From assembly GCF_018687715.1 (NCBI RefSeq), contig NC_056755.1, forward strand, positions 9,311,501 through 9,375,500: a stretch of 64,000 bases of DNA. The letters are read 5' to 3'. Source of the stretch: Carya illinoinensis. Its lineage: Eukaryota > Streptophyta > Magnoliopsida > Fagales > Juglandaceae. The notes below the pieces were generated by a model, which saw only the letters and a list, made by a program, of their open reading frames with translations, searched no databases and had not been told where the DNA came from. This document shows positions 47,481 to 60,125 of the stretch, piece by piece; the stretch's first letter is position 1; every line of letters starts with the position of its first letter. Both the position numbers and the translations under genes were made by a program.

Positions 47481-47940
47481 ATATATATATATATATATCT
47501 AAACTTCTGGTTTATTTACAAAGCTTCATTAAAAGACAGTGAAAGGGAGCTAGATAAATCTTTTAGTTATGAATTGTTGTTTTTTGTTAAACCTTTTTTT
47601 CCCATCTATAATTTACATGTTTTGCAAGCATACTTTCTTTTGTTATGTTTCCTAGTTGGAGGACTAACTTATATCATTTCTTTTTGTAGTGTTACTACTT
47701 ACGCTCAACATCTAGACAGTATGATTGTCTTATGTCTGAGAATTTTATAATTATTTTTATCATTATGCTAAACTATTTACATTATTGAATCTAGTCTTTT
47801 GGCACGCCAATTCATTATACCTTCATAAGTTTTTATTTCATCTATTTCATTTTCTTTTCTATATCATGTCATTGTGTCTTCTGAATATAATGTTGTTTCG
47901 AATGCCAATCTGGTATATGATCTCAATGCATGTTTAATCA
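45828..47940. other. Non-coding interior of the Harbinger element
   Basis: Sequence between the hAT insertion and ORF1, continuous in origin with 41,375-41,845. A TA-repeat microsatellite occupies 47,450-47,498. No protein-coding similarity was recognised; parts may be 5' leader and intron of the element's own genes. Confidence 0.5.
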
Positions 47941-47978
47941 TCGTTATAATTTAACCATAAAGAGAGCGTTTATGGACA

Positions 47979-48910
47979 ATGAATACGATTGAATCGACTC
48001 GTGATTGGGACTTCTGGAAAGATGAGTTCGAGGATCGACTAATAGACATGTTGTATGAGGACACCCTCATGGATAGATTGAGGGGAGGGAGGATCACAAA
48101 CGGTGATAATGTTAAGCTTGCTGAACAACTATTTGCTATTGGCCTAAAAAAATTCAATTCTAAGCAAGTTAAGGGGAAGATTGCTTGTCTAAAGCGCAGA
48201 CAGCATGAATTTACCAATCTTATGAAGTAAACCGATTTGGGATAGAACCCAGAGAGGAAGGTTCCAGTTGCTAGCGAGGAACACTGGGCAAATACCTTTT
48301 GGGTACGATAACCAATCTTATTTTAAATTTAAGCTAAAATTATTATTAGCATTATTTCTTACATCATAATCATAATTTTAATGTTAGATGAGATCATCAT
48401 GGAAGCATTGTAAAACTTGGGGATGCCCAAAGTATGAACATCTTTGTGAAATCTTTGGTTATGTAGTTGCAACTAGGACAATACATCGTGCTTCAACTGA
48501 TCTAGCCCAGACTCTGGCGATGAGTGGTTGCTTGATGAGGACATGCTAACTTGTGTGAAGCCAGATACTGATAATGATGGGGGGCCATCAGCACACGTTC
48601 CCATACAGCCACCAACACCCTTCTCCGCCTCCTATGCTAGCAGATCTCGCAGACGCCAAAAGGGAGGTCCCACAATATACAAAGGCCTTTCAAGTGCAAA
48701 TGACTGAGACACTTGACGAGATTCTTCGTAGAGAGGAAGCCAGGCGACAGACTGCCATGGAAGTGATGGAGTCTAACTAATCTAGGAAGCGCGGTAAAGG
48801 GGAGCATAACATGAAGTCTGATGGAGCATTTGATCTCCAAATGCATTGCATGAAGTTGTTGGAAGATTACAACCTCCCCTGTCTACTGAGCAATTTAACA
48901 AGGCCTTCGA
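47979..48910 (+). pseudogene. Harbinger ORF1: Myb/SANT-like DNA-binding protein, broken
   Basis: The open part 47979-48230 (VKLAEQLFAIGLKKFNSKQV; KIACLKRRQHEFTNLM) is the Myb/SANT-like domain found in PIF/Harbinger ORF1 and related plant proteins. Downstream in other frames are TWGCPKYEHLCEIFGYVVAT (48,418-48,480) and EILRREEARRQTAMEVMES (to 48,780), the C-terminal parts of the same family. An intron-like gap and several stops intervene. In intact elements this protein helps bring the transposase to the ends. Confidence 0.75.
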
Positions 48911-49342
48911 CCGATTTTTGGTGACAAAAGTTAGTTCAAAGGTCATTTGTGTCTATATCGAAGGATCACAGAAGTAAATGGGCTTGGAGTTTGAAATGAT
49001 CGGCAAAGTAATGGAAGCATTTTCCAAGGGGACCACATGTCGGATTGGGTGATTTTATGGTTATCATTTGAAGGGATAACCAATTTTTCGAGTTGACCTC
49101 TTATCATTTTATTTATGCATCTTTATTTCAGTATAACGTTTGATGTTATTTACTTTGATGTTATTTATGTCAACATTTGAATTTCGGGTAATAGACTATT
49201 TAAAATGTCACATTTAATGAGTTTATGAATTCCAAACTAATACATTGCTTTTTCCTAAGTCCATATTTCTATAAACATCACTATATAATTATGCGAACCT
49301 TTTTACATTTTTTTAAACCTCCAAAGCATTCTTATATTTATA

Positions 49343-50760
49343 ATGGACAATGATAGTAGTTCGGATGAAGCATTATCCATGGAGACAACCAACAAGATTT
49401 ACACATCAGTCTCTTCAAGTAGGTCTCGTAACAACGACCTAGACGAGATCATGGTGACATTAAATTTGAGTGGAGATGAAACGACAATTCAGGATTCTCA
49501 CTTAATTCACATGATGTGGATGGTAGCTCAATTTCCAAGAGATTTGGTTCGAATTCCCCAACACAATATTGGTCTACAGGGGAAACAATATATTCAAGGA
49601 ATATTGAATGGAAACCTCCGAAATTACCGTGATATGTTTCGAATGGAAGTTTCCGCATTCCATCATGTATGCAACCTATTACAGCACGCATTAATTATAG
49701 ACCCTACAAAGCGGACCTCAGTGGAAGAATCAGTAGGCATCTTTTGCCTTGTCGTTGGCCATGCACAAGGTCAACATATCGTTGGGGACCCGTTCCAACA
49801 ATCAAGCAAAACTATTAACTGCCATGTAAAGACAGTGATGCAGGCCTTATATCAACTAGGGAGAAGTGTGATTAGAGTAACACACACAGAGGGTGTCCAT
49901 CCTTATATTGTGGAAAACCCCCACTGTTATCCATGGTTTCAGGTAATGATTTTCCTAAATTGCTACTCGGATTTAAAATGGGTTACATTTTTTTCCATGC
50001 TTTAAATATATATATATATATTTTTTGATTGGGTGTATTATATGATAATGGCTTTGTAGAAATGTCTTGGTGCTATGGACAGAACAATGATTTCAGCTGC
50101 TGCACCAGTTCGTCTAAGCAATGCATATAGAAACGAATTGCACAAAATGTTTTGTGCTTATGTGACTTCGATATAAAGTTCATGTATATGTATACTGGCT
50201 AGGAGAAAACAGCCCATGATGCACAAGTTTTCTTGGATGCCTTGATCCGAAGTCGAAATCGCTTTCCATGGCCCTCACAAGGTAAAATTTATGTTTACAA
50301 TACATTTGACAGTTTCAATCGTTTTTGTTTGTGCGAGTTTATTTTTCTGCAATTATTTAATTTTCTTCATTTATTTTGTCAAAATAAGTTCAGGATATTA
50401 TTATCTTGTCAATTTCGCATTTCCATGCATTGAGAAGTTTATGCCGCCTTATTCACGAGAAAGGTATCATCGGTCTGATTGTGTTAGTGGACGTAATTTT
50501 TGAGGATGTAGAGATTATTTCAACTTTCATCATTCATCGGTGCGCAACATTATTGAATGCATGTTTTCATTATTGAAAAATCAATTTCAAATATTGAACG
50601 CAATGCCTTGATATCGTCCAACTAGGCAAGGGATGCTTGTTACTGCATGTTGTATACACTACACTATCTTATTAAAATGGTGACGCCATACGATAAGTTC
50701 ATTCAGCATGCATTGACCATGCAACTTAATGGATTTTGGACTATCGACCAAAATGCCAAG
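49343..50760 (+). pseudogene. Harbinger (HARBI1-like) DDE transposase, broken
   Basis: Exon 1 49343-49944 (FRMEVSAFHHVCNLL; TSVEESVGIFCLVVGHAQG) ends at a GT donor. A TTTGTAG acceptor at about 50,060 leads into KCLGAMDRTMISAAAPVRLS. The catalytic acidic residues can be located as D in GAMDRT, D in AHDAQVFLDAL (about 50,210) and E in NIIECMFSLLKNQFQILNA (about 50,550). Stops and frameshifts after 50,170 break the frame. The end of the family domain (RQGMLVTACCIHYTILL) is visible near 50,630. Confidence 0.8.
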
Positions 50761-50769
50761 TGCTATCCA

Positions 50770-52130
50770 GGAACAACATGAGAGAACCCAAATAGGGAGG
50801 GGTGAACACCAAGGTCTTTGGCAACATAATATTGTAGAAAAAGAATATTAAAATAAATAATTGCCTTAAATGCATGCTCATATGATAAGTATTCTTTGAC
50901 AATACTGGATGTCGCCTCTTCTTGAATGGGAAATTGATAGATATGTGGCAACTACATAGATACCTAAGGCAATCCAACTCCCGGTTTAGGAGCTCTGTTC
51001 TTCATTACTTTTCTTTTGTCTAGCTACTCTGAATCGTTTCCACAATTATTACCATGTAGTCTATCCTTTTCTTCCACAATTTCAATTGACGATGGTAGAA
51101 ATTACATAGATGATAAAAGAAGTATCATGGTGCCTATTCATAATTCGTGTTACTAGACAACTCAAACTCCAGTTTTCACAAAGAAGAAGCTCTAGCACCT
51201 ATTTTCTTTGTACCAGGGCTTTCTTTTCCCCTTTGGTCATCAGGACTGTTTTTGCATTATGAAATTAGCACTGGATGTATATAAACTTAAAACACAAACA
51301 AAATATCAATTAAACTTAAGGAACTAAAATAGAAACCCAGAGACTCTTTGAAAACCATTTTTTTTTAATCAAGGCGGCCATTATCCATATTTGTTTTCAT
51401 ATTTAATAGATTTACCAGAAATAACACACTAGGAAGATCCCCCAAGCACTTTCATTTCAAGATATCCAACAAAGAGTCATTGCAAAAGGACTCTAAAAAA
51501 AATCCGGCATAGCAACCGAAACCCAACAGACCCAATATATTTTCCAATGCACGAGTTGAACCATTTATCCCATGTATATGGAGAATGCGAAGAAATGTAA
51601 ACCTAACTTATATAAACTTTGATGGTTGGTCTCGCAGATACAGGAAGTAGAAGCAACACAAGAACTCATAAAATATAAAGAAGACAACGCCATGGTCTCT
51701 CAAACAAAAATAGGATGAAAATTTCTAACATTTTGGGGGTAAATCGAACTCGTTGGTGTATAAGTTGAAATGGAGATAGAAAACCCAAATAAGGGTTCAG
51801 AACTTTCGACTTCAATGGAAGGCGCTTAGGAAAAAATCCAACTCTTGGAATTCCTTCGATAAAGACGTTGCAGCGAAGACAGGGAAGGAGGAAAAAGGGA
51901 AAGGGAAATGGAAAGTATAGAAATTGCATGAGGCCTTCGGACCTTAAGAGTGGTGGGGCCACGACATTCCTTCCCTTAACCCAAGATGAAAATTCTCTTC
52001 TCAACTTTATGTCCAAACACATTTATATGGGACTCACAAATGTTTTTTAAAATCAAACTAAAAAGTCCCAACTCAATTTTAATGCTAGTTACAAAAATTT
52101 CAAAATTCTCATCTCATCTCTACTTCCAAA
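50770..52130. other. 3' non-coding part of the Harbinger element
   Basis: AT-rich sequence between the transposase remnant and the right terminal repeat. No gene was seen; short ORFs on the minus strand are unrecognised. Confidence 0.5.
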
Positions 52131-52140
52131 CCTATCCTAA

Positions 52141-53616
52141 TTCTTTAACTCCCATTCGAGGCGCATGCATTTGGGTTTCTATGCAATTATACATCCTTTG
52201 CAGTACATGATTTTGTTATTTGAGATACTATATCTATATCTATACTTATATAGAAAGTGCGAATCGGCTTGGTACAATGTTTTTATCTACATCTTTTTTT
52301 TTTTTTGAATTTTGCCCTTTGTTTTACTTGAAAATTGTGATCCTTTTAACATTTTTTTTTGCCGACAGACATTTTGGTTTTTTCACATTCTAATTGCTTG
52401 ACTTCTTTTCCTCTATTTTATTCCGATTTTGACCCTTACTTCTATTATTTACTTCGTTGTGCTTACTGTCTTTTTAATTCATAGCCTAAATTTTGTTGTC
52501 TTTTTACACTTAGGATTTTATCACTTCATCTGCCACAAATTTAAAACTTAATATTTGCATTTCATTCATTTGTGTTATGTATTCTCACTTTCTCAAAAAA
52601 AAAAAAAAAAAAAAATTGCCCATGTCTTTCGGATTTCTGCTACTCTTGAATCTTGGCAGTTGTAGGTATACTTGTTATTTTTTGTTCTTTCAGTATTGTA
52701 TGAATGAAATATTACAGTATATATAATTACATCATATGCGTATGCATATGCATCACAACAAAAAATAAAAATAAAAATAGAAACATAATAAAAACAATGT
52801 TTACATATTCACATCTATATTTTACAGAGAATAACCCAACAAAAAAAAAAACAAATAAAACAAATCTCATCTTTTGTCTTCTGATTTGCTCGTGCTTTAG
52901 GAGAGAGAAACGACCAAAGAACATATGTAATAAGATCACAAAAAAATCCAGTTAGTGTGAAAAAAAGGCTGAACAACAAGAAAAAAAAATAAAAGAAAAA
53001 AAATGCAAGAAAAAAAACTTGAACGGAAAACAGAAAAGGCATAGGAAGATAGATCAAAAGGAAAAAAAAATTTTGCTCGATAGATGTGAAAAATACAAAG
53101 GTAATATACATCAAACAATGAAGAACAAGAAAAAAAAAAGTGGAAGAAATCAAATGCAAGGAAAATAAACTTGGATTGGAAATGGAAAAACCCTAGGAAC
53201 ACAGATCGAAAAAAAAATATTTATTCTATAGATTTGAAATGCAAGGAAAAAAAAAGTGTATCGAATATACATGAAATGCAAGAAAAAAATATTTTTTACA
53301 TGACTGTAACAACAAATGCAAGATTTTAAAAAAATAAACAAAAATTTTTTAAAACAAAAAAATGAACATCAAACCAAACAAGTAAGAAACAAAAAAATCG
53401 CACAAAAAACCAACAAATAAATAAATCCCAACACAAATAGATGAAAGAAACAAAAACTTGCAAGCCAATATACGTCGAACGAAAGAAAAAATTTTTTTAC
53501 ATATCCGAGACATAGAAACTAAAATTTGTAAGATTTTTAAAAAATGTGGAAGGAAATAGAGACAGTGTAGATGAGAGAAGAGAGATAGTACAAATCTGAA
53601 GTGAAAACATGGAAGA

Positions 53617-53685
<69 letters not shown>

Positions 53686-53880
53686 GGGACGGGGAAGAAC
53701 TATTTGGAACCGGGGCGAGGGGGGGTTGCAATTATTTATACTTAGGGTTTTTATTTTATGAAATGACATCGTTTTGGGGTGTGAATGAGATGGGTTGAGG
53801 GTTGCTTTGCTGAAAACGACGTCGTTTTCACTTTTTGGGCTAGTTGGTAGGCTGGACTTTATTGTTGAATTCGGGCTGAA
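52141..53880. other. Purine-biased spacer with degenerate tandem repeat
   Basis: The plus strand is strongly A/G-rich from about 52,740 to 53,700. A degenerate unit beginning ATGCAAG(A/G)AAAA recurs at 53,003 and 53,154 (period 151) and partly at 53,239 and 53,275. Minus-strand ORFs here are Phe-rich translations of A tracts, not genes. Confidence 0.55.
53619..53682 (+). repeat. (GA)32 microsatellite
   Basis: 64 bp of perfect GA dinucleotide repeat. GAGA-type repeats near genes can bind BBR/BPC factors, but no gene follows here before the transposon. Confidence 0.95.
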
Positions 53881-53939
53881 CATCTGTTTAAAAATAAAAC
53901 AATCGTAAATCCTATATGTACCTTTGTTTGAGTGAATAT
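53881..53939 (+). repeat. Direct repeat flanking the MITE/LINE, left copy
   Basis: CATCTGTTTA...CTATATGTACCTTTGTTTGA recurs at 60,629-60,687 with a few mismatches. Both copies lie outside the MITE, about 185 bp to the left and 110 bp to the right. Confidence 0.7.
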
Positions 53940-54497
53940 CCTCAAGTATAACAATAAATTCAAGTTTGTTGTGGGGCAATCGACTAATAGTGAACAAACT
54001 TTTCTTTCCATTAGCTTGACCTATGTTCAAATTTCTTGTACTTATACATAATTATTATTACTTTCTAATGTACACGAAAAAGGTCTAACTGAACTACGTT
54101 TAACCCGATATTATACTTAAAATCAACGTTTTTAAAATCGTACTGTACTAGCCGGTACGGCATATATCGACCGTATTGGTAGAGAAATTCTACCTATTTC
54201 GTACCGGTCTAAATACCGGCCGATATTTCGACCTGTACTAGCCTATGTACCGGCCAGTATTTTGGCCTCAACTTTTTTTTTTCAAACTACAAACTCATTT
54301 TTTGATCTCCAATTCAGACCAGACTATTTATAATTTATATATATATATATATATGTATTTATATATAATTTATTCATATATAGACTATTATTTTAGAATA
54401 TAATTAATATATATATTTATTCATGAACCTCTCTAGGAAGCTTACGTTGTTTCCTTTTTGAGAACTCTGCTCTGCTAGGGTTGGGTGTTTTCCTTAC

Positions 54498-56007
54498 ATG
54501 AATGCATGGCGGCCGCAGTGGCCTTGCCACAGCCGGTCGTTCGCTGACCTCGTCTCAACGGAGCCGCAACCTCTACTTGAGACGGACGTGCCGTTTCGTC
54601 CGCCTAAAGTCATAGATGGAGAGCTCTGTTTTATTTTCTCTGCAGAAGAGTTGGATACTACCGCTCAGCCCTTCCGTTTCTCTATAGTTCTAAAATTTCT
54701 CTGGCAAAGACCCTCGTTAGACACCATACGAGCATTCATCTGTAGCAGATGGGGCTTGTCCAGTATGCTGGTGATATCATCCATAATGCGACCGAGACAT
54801 GTTTTTGTTCGGATGTCCTCTGAATCCGATTTCCAGAAGGCGTTATCCAGGGAGTCCTGCGATGTGAATGGGGTCCCATATAGATCATTTGCTTGGACTC
54901 CTGATTTTGATGAAGATTATGAAACCCCCTTGTGTACCGGCTTGGATTTTCCTCCCAGGGCTTCCACCAAACTTTTATCATGCTTTAGTCCTGAAAGTCC
55001 TAACTGCTCCGATCGGTAAGTTTATTAAACGTGATAACTCTACCACTTATGCTACTAGGACAGATGGGGCTAGAGTTTGTGTTGAAATAGATGCATCAAA
55101 AGACCCTATACCATATTTCTGGATCGGCACCCCTGGAATGAAAGGAAGCAGGAAACATAACATTATTTTTGAAACTTTTCCTGCATATTGTGTAGATTGC
55201 AGATGCCAGGGACATAATATTAAGACCCGTTGTAAGGGTCGGGATACTCAAAAGAAACCGAAGGGGGGACTAGCTTGGGTTAAGAAATCTGTTAAGTCTG
55301 GGGAGGAAAACACCCAAATTCAAGTTAAGGGTATGGAGAAGGGTACCGCTTCAGGCTCTAAGCCTTTGGTGGTGCAAGAGATTGATACAAATGGTGGAGA
55401 TGAAGTCCAGCTTAAAGAGATCGGGAAAATTGATGAAGCTTCAATGCAGGTCGTTACTCAGTCTACGGAAGTGCAGGCTTATGTTCATGAATTGCATGGG
55501 GAAGAAGACACTGAGGTGGGCCCATATGCTGCACAAGAATTTGACGTCGTGGGCGACTTCGGCCAGTCTGACGGTCTTGTGAGGGATAGTTTAGCTCTAG
55601 TGCCAGTAGAAGTGGGCCATGATGCAAGTAGTAAGGGAAAGTTACAAGAACCGAATGTGGGTTTATGTGAAGTTGACAATATGACTGAAAATTTTTCTGG
55701 GAAGGTAGATACAAATGAACTTGTTCAGGATGGGCCTTATCATGTTATCAGGGATGACGCAGGTGGGTCTGAAAAAGCCCTTCACTTTAACGTCCAAGTG
55801 ATAGAACCTATAGTTGAAGAATTCATGCATGAAGAGGAACGGCTTGGTGATACACAATCAGATCCAGAACTTGAACGAGATAGTCTTTGGGATGATAATT
55901 GTAAAGAATATTGCACTGATACGGAGAGACCTAAGCAAGGTGCTGGAAAGTATCACACAAGAAGTTCTTCTAGGGCGGTAATTCATCCTTCTAAACTTAA
56001 TTTATGA
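54498..56007 (+). pseudogene. LINE ORF1: DUF4283 and zinc-knuckle RNA-binding protein, one frameshift
   Basis: 54498-55019 is frame 3, with the DUF4283 part (QRPSLDTIRAFICSRWGLSS; RHVFVRMSSESDFQKALS); 54868-56007 is frame 1, with GLPPNFYHALVLKVLTAPIG and the Cys/His segment CVDCRCQGHNIKTRC (zf-CCHC_4 type). The change of frame near 54,925-54,935 implies a single small indel. The C-terminal 230 residues are acidic and low-complexity. Its stop (TGA, 56005-56007) overlaps the ORF2 start as ATGA. Confidence 0.85.
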
Positions 56008-59000
56008 TCAGTCCAATTATTTTTTGGAATATCAGGGATGTGGGAACCTCCAAAATGCGGTTGAGGAAACTTATTAAAATATATTGGCCTAATATAGTAG
56101 CTTTGGCTGAGCCTTTTCTTATGGAGAAAAATATTCCTGATTATTTGGGTCGATTCAGTTGTGAGTCCTTTGTTACTAATGAAGTGAAAGAAGGAAAAAT
56201 TTGGTTGATGTGGAACTCAGCTGTTACAGTTCATTGGTTGGAGAGCTCGAACCAGCATGTTTCTATTCGTGTTGAGGAGAATGGTCATGTGTTTCTGCTC
56301 AGCATTGTTTATGCTAAGTGTAATTATATGGAACGAAAAACTCTCTGGGCGGATCTTGAGGCTATTCATAGCGGTTCTCTTCCATGGATTCTTTATGGAG
56401 ATTTCAACATTATTAGAGATGACTCGGATCGAAGAGGTGGTCGACCTTGTCCTTTTGCCGCTATGGAAGATTTCAATTTTTGCATTCAAAATTGTGGACT
56501 GCTTGACATGAGTTTTAAAGGTCCAAAGATGACTTGGTGCAATAGCCAAGGCAGGTTGGCGCGCACTGGGCAAGGTTAGATCGTTGCCTCATTAAGCCTA
56601 ATGTTCTTCATTATTTTCCTAACAATTTTTTCCAAGTTTTGTCTTGTATCACTTCTGATCATTCCCCGTTGGTGATTCAAATGGGTATAGATCCTTTTCG
56701 GTATGGGCCTAGTCCCTTTCATTTTCAATTTATGTGGACTGATCATATTGATTTTATTCCTTTTGTAGATGGGGTGTGGAAGCAAAAGGGTCTTGGTTCT
56801 AGGCTTATTAACTTAGCTTTTAAACTAAAAAGGATGAAAGTGGCTTTTAAGGATTGGAATCATCGTGTTTTTGGTAAGACTAATAAGATCATCAAAGATT
56901 TAGAGCAACGTATTGATTGCTTGGAATCTCGCCTCCAAGTTGGTTTTAATGAGGAGGATGATATTGACCTCTTGGCATCTAAGTTAGAACTTTTAACTTG
57001 GATGGGGAGAGAGGACATTCGCCTTGCTCATATGGCTAAGAAAAGTTGGTTCAAAGATGGGGATCAGAACTCTAAATTTTATCATGCTTATTTGAATGCT
57101 AAGAGTCATAAAAGGATTAAGGAGATGTGTTTGAATGATGGCACTATTTTAAATTCTCCTTATGATATTCATCAGACTGCTGTCCCTTACTTCCAAAATT
57201 TCTTGGGTCACACTCGTCATAGGGTTTTGCCTAATTTAAATGAGTTGATTGACCTTGTTATTACTGACAAGGATAATCTGGCTATTTGTCGTGCCCCTTC
57301 TTTAGAAGAGGTTAAGGATGCTCTCTTTAGCATTCCCATTGATAGTAGCCCGAGTCCGGATGGTTTTAGTTCGGCTTTCTTCAGAGTTTGTTGGGATATT
57401 GTTAAAGAGGATATTTTGGATGCCACTGTGGATTTTTTTGAAAATCATTCTTTGCCTAGATTCTACATTGCCTTGTATATTGTTTTACTTCCTAAGGTGG
57501 ATAAGCCTTCTGGTTTTGATAAATTTAGGCCTATTAGTCTTGCTCTGTGATTTATAAGATTTGCACTAAAATTATTGTGGGTCGTTTTACCTTCTTGTTA
57601 TCTAATATGATCTCACAGGAGCAAGGAGCTTTTATTCCGGGTCGTAGCATATTTGAGAACATCAATTTGACTCAAGAGATGGTTTATTCTATTCATAAAA
57701 GATCCTCTAGGGGTAATGTTATGGTTAAGCTTGACATGTCCAAAGCATATGATAACTAGATTGGAATTTTTTACTTCATGTTTTGGCCAACTTTGGTTTT
57801 TCTACTCAAGTTATTGATATGATTCAAGCTTGTATTTCCTCTCCTTGGTGTTCTATCATGATGAACGGGATCTCTTTGGGTTTTTTTAAAGGCGAGCGTG
57901 GTTTGAGGCAAGGTGACCCTCTATCCCCTTATTTGTTTATTATCATGCAAGAGGTGCTATCTCGCCTGCTTAAGCAGTATTTTTCTACTGGTAAAATTGG
58001 CTCATTTTCTCAAGCTAGAGGTACCCCGATCATTTCCTACCTTATGTATACAGATGATGTTATTATTTTTGCTAATGGTAGTAAAAATTCTATGAGGAAT
58101 CTGATGAAGGTTTTGACTCTTTATGAAGATTGGACAGGTTAGGTTCTTAATAAGGATAAAAGTGCTATTTATTTCTCTAAGAAAATCCCTACTGCTAGGC
58201 AGCATGCTATTCTTAATATTACTGGTTTCTCTGAAGGCTCTTTCCCTTTCAAGTATCTGGGGGTTCCTATTGTGGTAGGGATACTTAAGGCTAGTTATTT
58301 TGGGGATCTTCTTGGTAAAGTCCAAAAAAAGATTGCAGGTTAGAAGATGAAAATGCTTTCGGCAGGTGGTAGAACTATTCTTCTACGTCATGTGTTAGCG
58401 AGTATGGCCACCCATCTTCTTGCAGTGTTACATGTTCCTAAGATTGTGCTAGGGGCGTTGAATAAGCTTTTGAGTTCATTCTTTTGGGGTGATTCTGATG
58501 GTAAGGCTAAGAGGAAATGGATTCCTTGGAATCACATTTGTAATCCTACTGATGAAGGCGGTTTGGGTATAAGGAATTTTGGGGATATTCAGAAAGCTCT
58601 TCACATGAAACTTGCTTGGCAACTCATGCAGGGACAGTCTCTTTGGGCGGATTTTTTTAAAGGAAAGTATATTAAAAATAGCCATTTATCTCTTTTGGAA
58701 CCTAATAAAAGCACTCAGATTTGGAAATCGATTGTTCGTTGTATTCCAGAGGTATTAAATGGGTCTAAGTGGAAGGTGAGAGAGGGTAATATCTCCTTTT
58801 GGTATGATAACTGGGAGGAACACGGACCTCTTAGCAGTCAATTTCCTATGATTGAGCAACCTCATTTAAAAATTAAAGATTGTCGTATTGATATTGGGTG
58901 GGATATTCATCTCTTGGATCGACTAGTGGGCCATCAGAAAGCTTCAGAATTGTGCCATTTTTTGGCTGGGCACAAGGAAGGGCAAGATGTCTTAATTTGG

Positions 59001-60125
59001 TTAAAGGATACTAGTGGGTCTTTCTCTACCAAAAGTGCTTGAGATTTTGTTAGAGTCAGGGCGTCCCCTTTACCTTGGGCTCCTTGGATCTGGCATACTC
59101 ATTTGTCTAAGAAAATCTCTATTATGATGTGGAAAGCGTTTAATAATTGTTTAAGTGTAGATGACAGGATCAAAAGGGTTGGCATCTCTATGGCTTCTAA
59201 GTGTAATTGTTGTTCTGCTGGTCACACCGAGGATTTGAATCATGTGCTTTGTACGGGTAATTTTGCTCGACAAATTTGGAGAATGACTGCTGTACAGTTA
59301 GGTGTGAATATGGATATTTATCATACGTGGCAAGAGCAATCAAATTTTTGGTTTCGTCGTGCGAGAAAGTCTTCCCAGGTACGGGTAATCTTTGGTCTTC
59401 TCCCTTCTATTGTTTCTTGGAAGCTTTGGAAGAGACGGTGTAAGGCCCGGTATGAGGATAGGATTGATAGTGTCGAGGCAGTTTGGCATGCTATTAGGCT
59501 ATGGATTCATCGTATTATGGATTTGATCATGAAAGTTACCAGGCTTCCTGATAAAGATGTTGCTATTTTACAACGTTTGGATATTCCTATTTTATCTCCT
59601 AGACCTAAAAAGGTTCGTGTGGTGAGGTGGACCAGACCGCCTCAGGGTTGGGTCAAGCTTAATACTGATGGGAGTAGCTTTGGTAATCCTAGTCCTTCTG
59701 GTGCAGGGGGTGTGATTCGCGATGATAGTGGAAGGTTACTTGATGCTTATTCTGTTTTTCTAAACCAGGGGTCTAATAATTATGCTGAACTTCGCAGCTT
59801 GTTGGAAGGTGTTCGCAGGTGCTATTACTCGAGTTTCTTCCGTGTTGAAATTGAGATTGACTCTCAATTGTTGGTTACTTGGCTTACCAAGGGTGCTTGT
59901 AATAACTGGTATTTAGAAGATTTTTGGGAGGAGTTACTTGATTATCTTAACTGTATGGATTATAGAGTGAATCATGTATTCCGTTAAGGTAATGTTGTGG
60001 CTGATTACCTTGCTAAGAGGGGAGCTGGTGGTTTAAATTCAGACTGGTCTGGTGATTTGCCTAATAGATTAAGAGGTCTTATCCATATGGACAGACTTGG
60101 TCTTCCTTATTTGCGGACCTATTAA
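56004..60125 (+). pseudogene. LINE ORF2: endonuclease, reverse transcriptase, zinc-binding and RNase H domains, broken
   Basis: Domains in order: apurinic-type endonuclease (ILYGDFNIIRDDSDRRGGRP; SDHSPLVIQM), reverse transcriptase (SPSPDGFSSAFFRVCWD; EQGAFIPGRSI; VKLDMSKAYD; GLRQGDPLSPYLF; the catalytic box reads MYTDDVIIFA), thumb region (FKYLGVPI), zinc-binding zf-RVT (CNCCSAGHTEDLNHVLC) and RVT_3-type RNase H (VKLNTDGSSFGNPSPSGAGG; NYAELRSLLEG; EIDSQLL; NVVADYLAKRGAGG). Frame shifts lie near 56,570, 57,548 and 57,755; stops lie at about 58,139, 58,341, 59,041 and 59,985. Many are single events, so the copy is fairly young. Confidence 0.9.

Larger units (their letters stand above)
41375..52137 (+). 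mobile_element. PIF/Harbinger DNA transposon, interrupted by a hAT element
   Basis: The left end GGGCAGGTTTGGGCC and the inverted right end GGATAGGTTTGGAAG are terminal inverted repeats, followed inward by similar GAGAT(A/G)-rich subterminal sequence. The flanking target-site duplication is TAA (41372-41374 and 52138-52140), as expected for this superfamily. Inside are a Myb/SANT-like ORF1 and a Harbinger-type DDE transposase, both on the plus strand and both broken. Without the nested hAT element (3.97 kb plus duplication) it would be about 6.8 kb. Confidence 0.85.

Noticed and set aside
52727..53341. Several Phe-rich minus-strand ORFs that look like membrane proteins
   Set aside because: They are translations of the poly-A/purine-rich strand, not conserved proteins.
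53497..54030. 177-codon ORF with a long Ser-Leu repeat
   Set aside because: The repeat is the (GA)32 microsatellite read on the minus strand.
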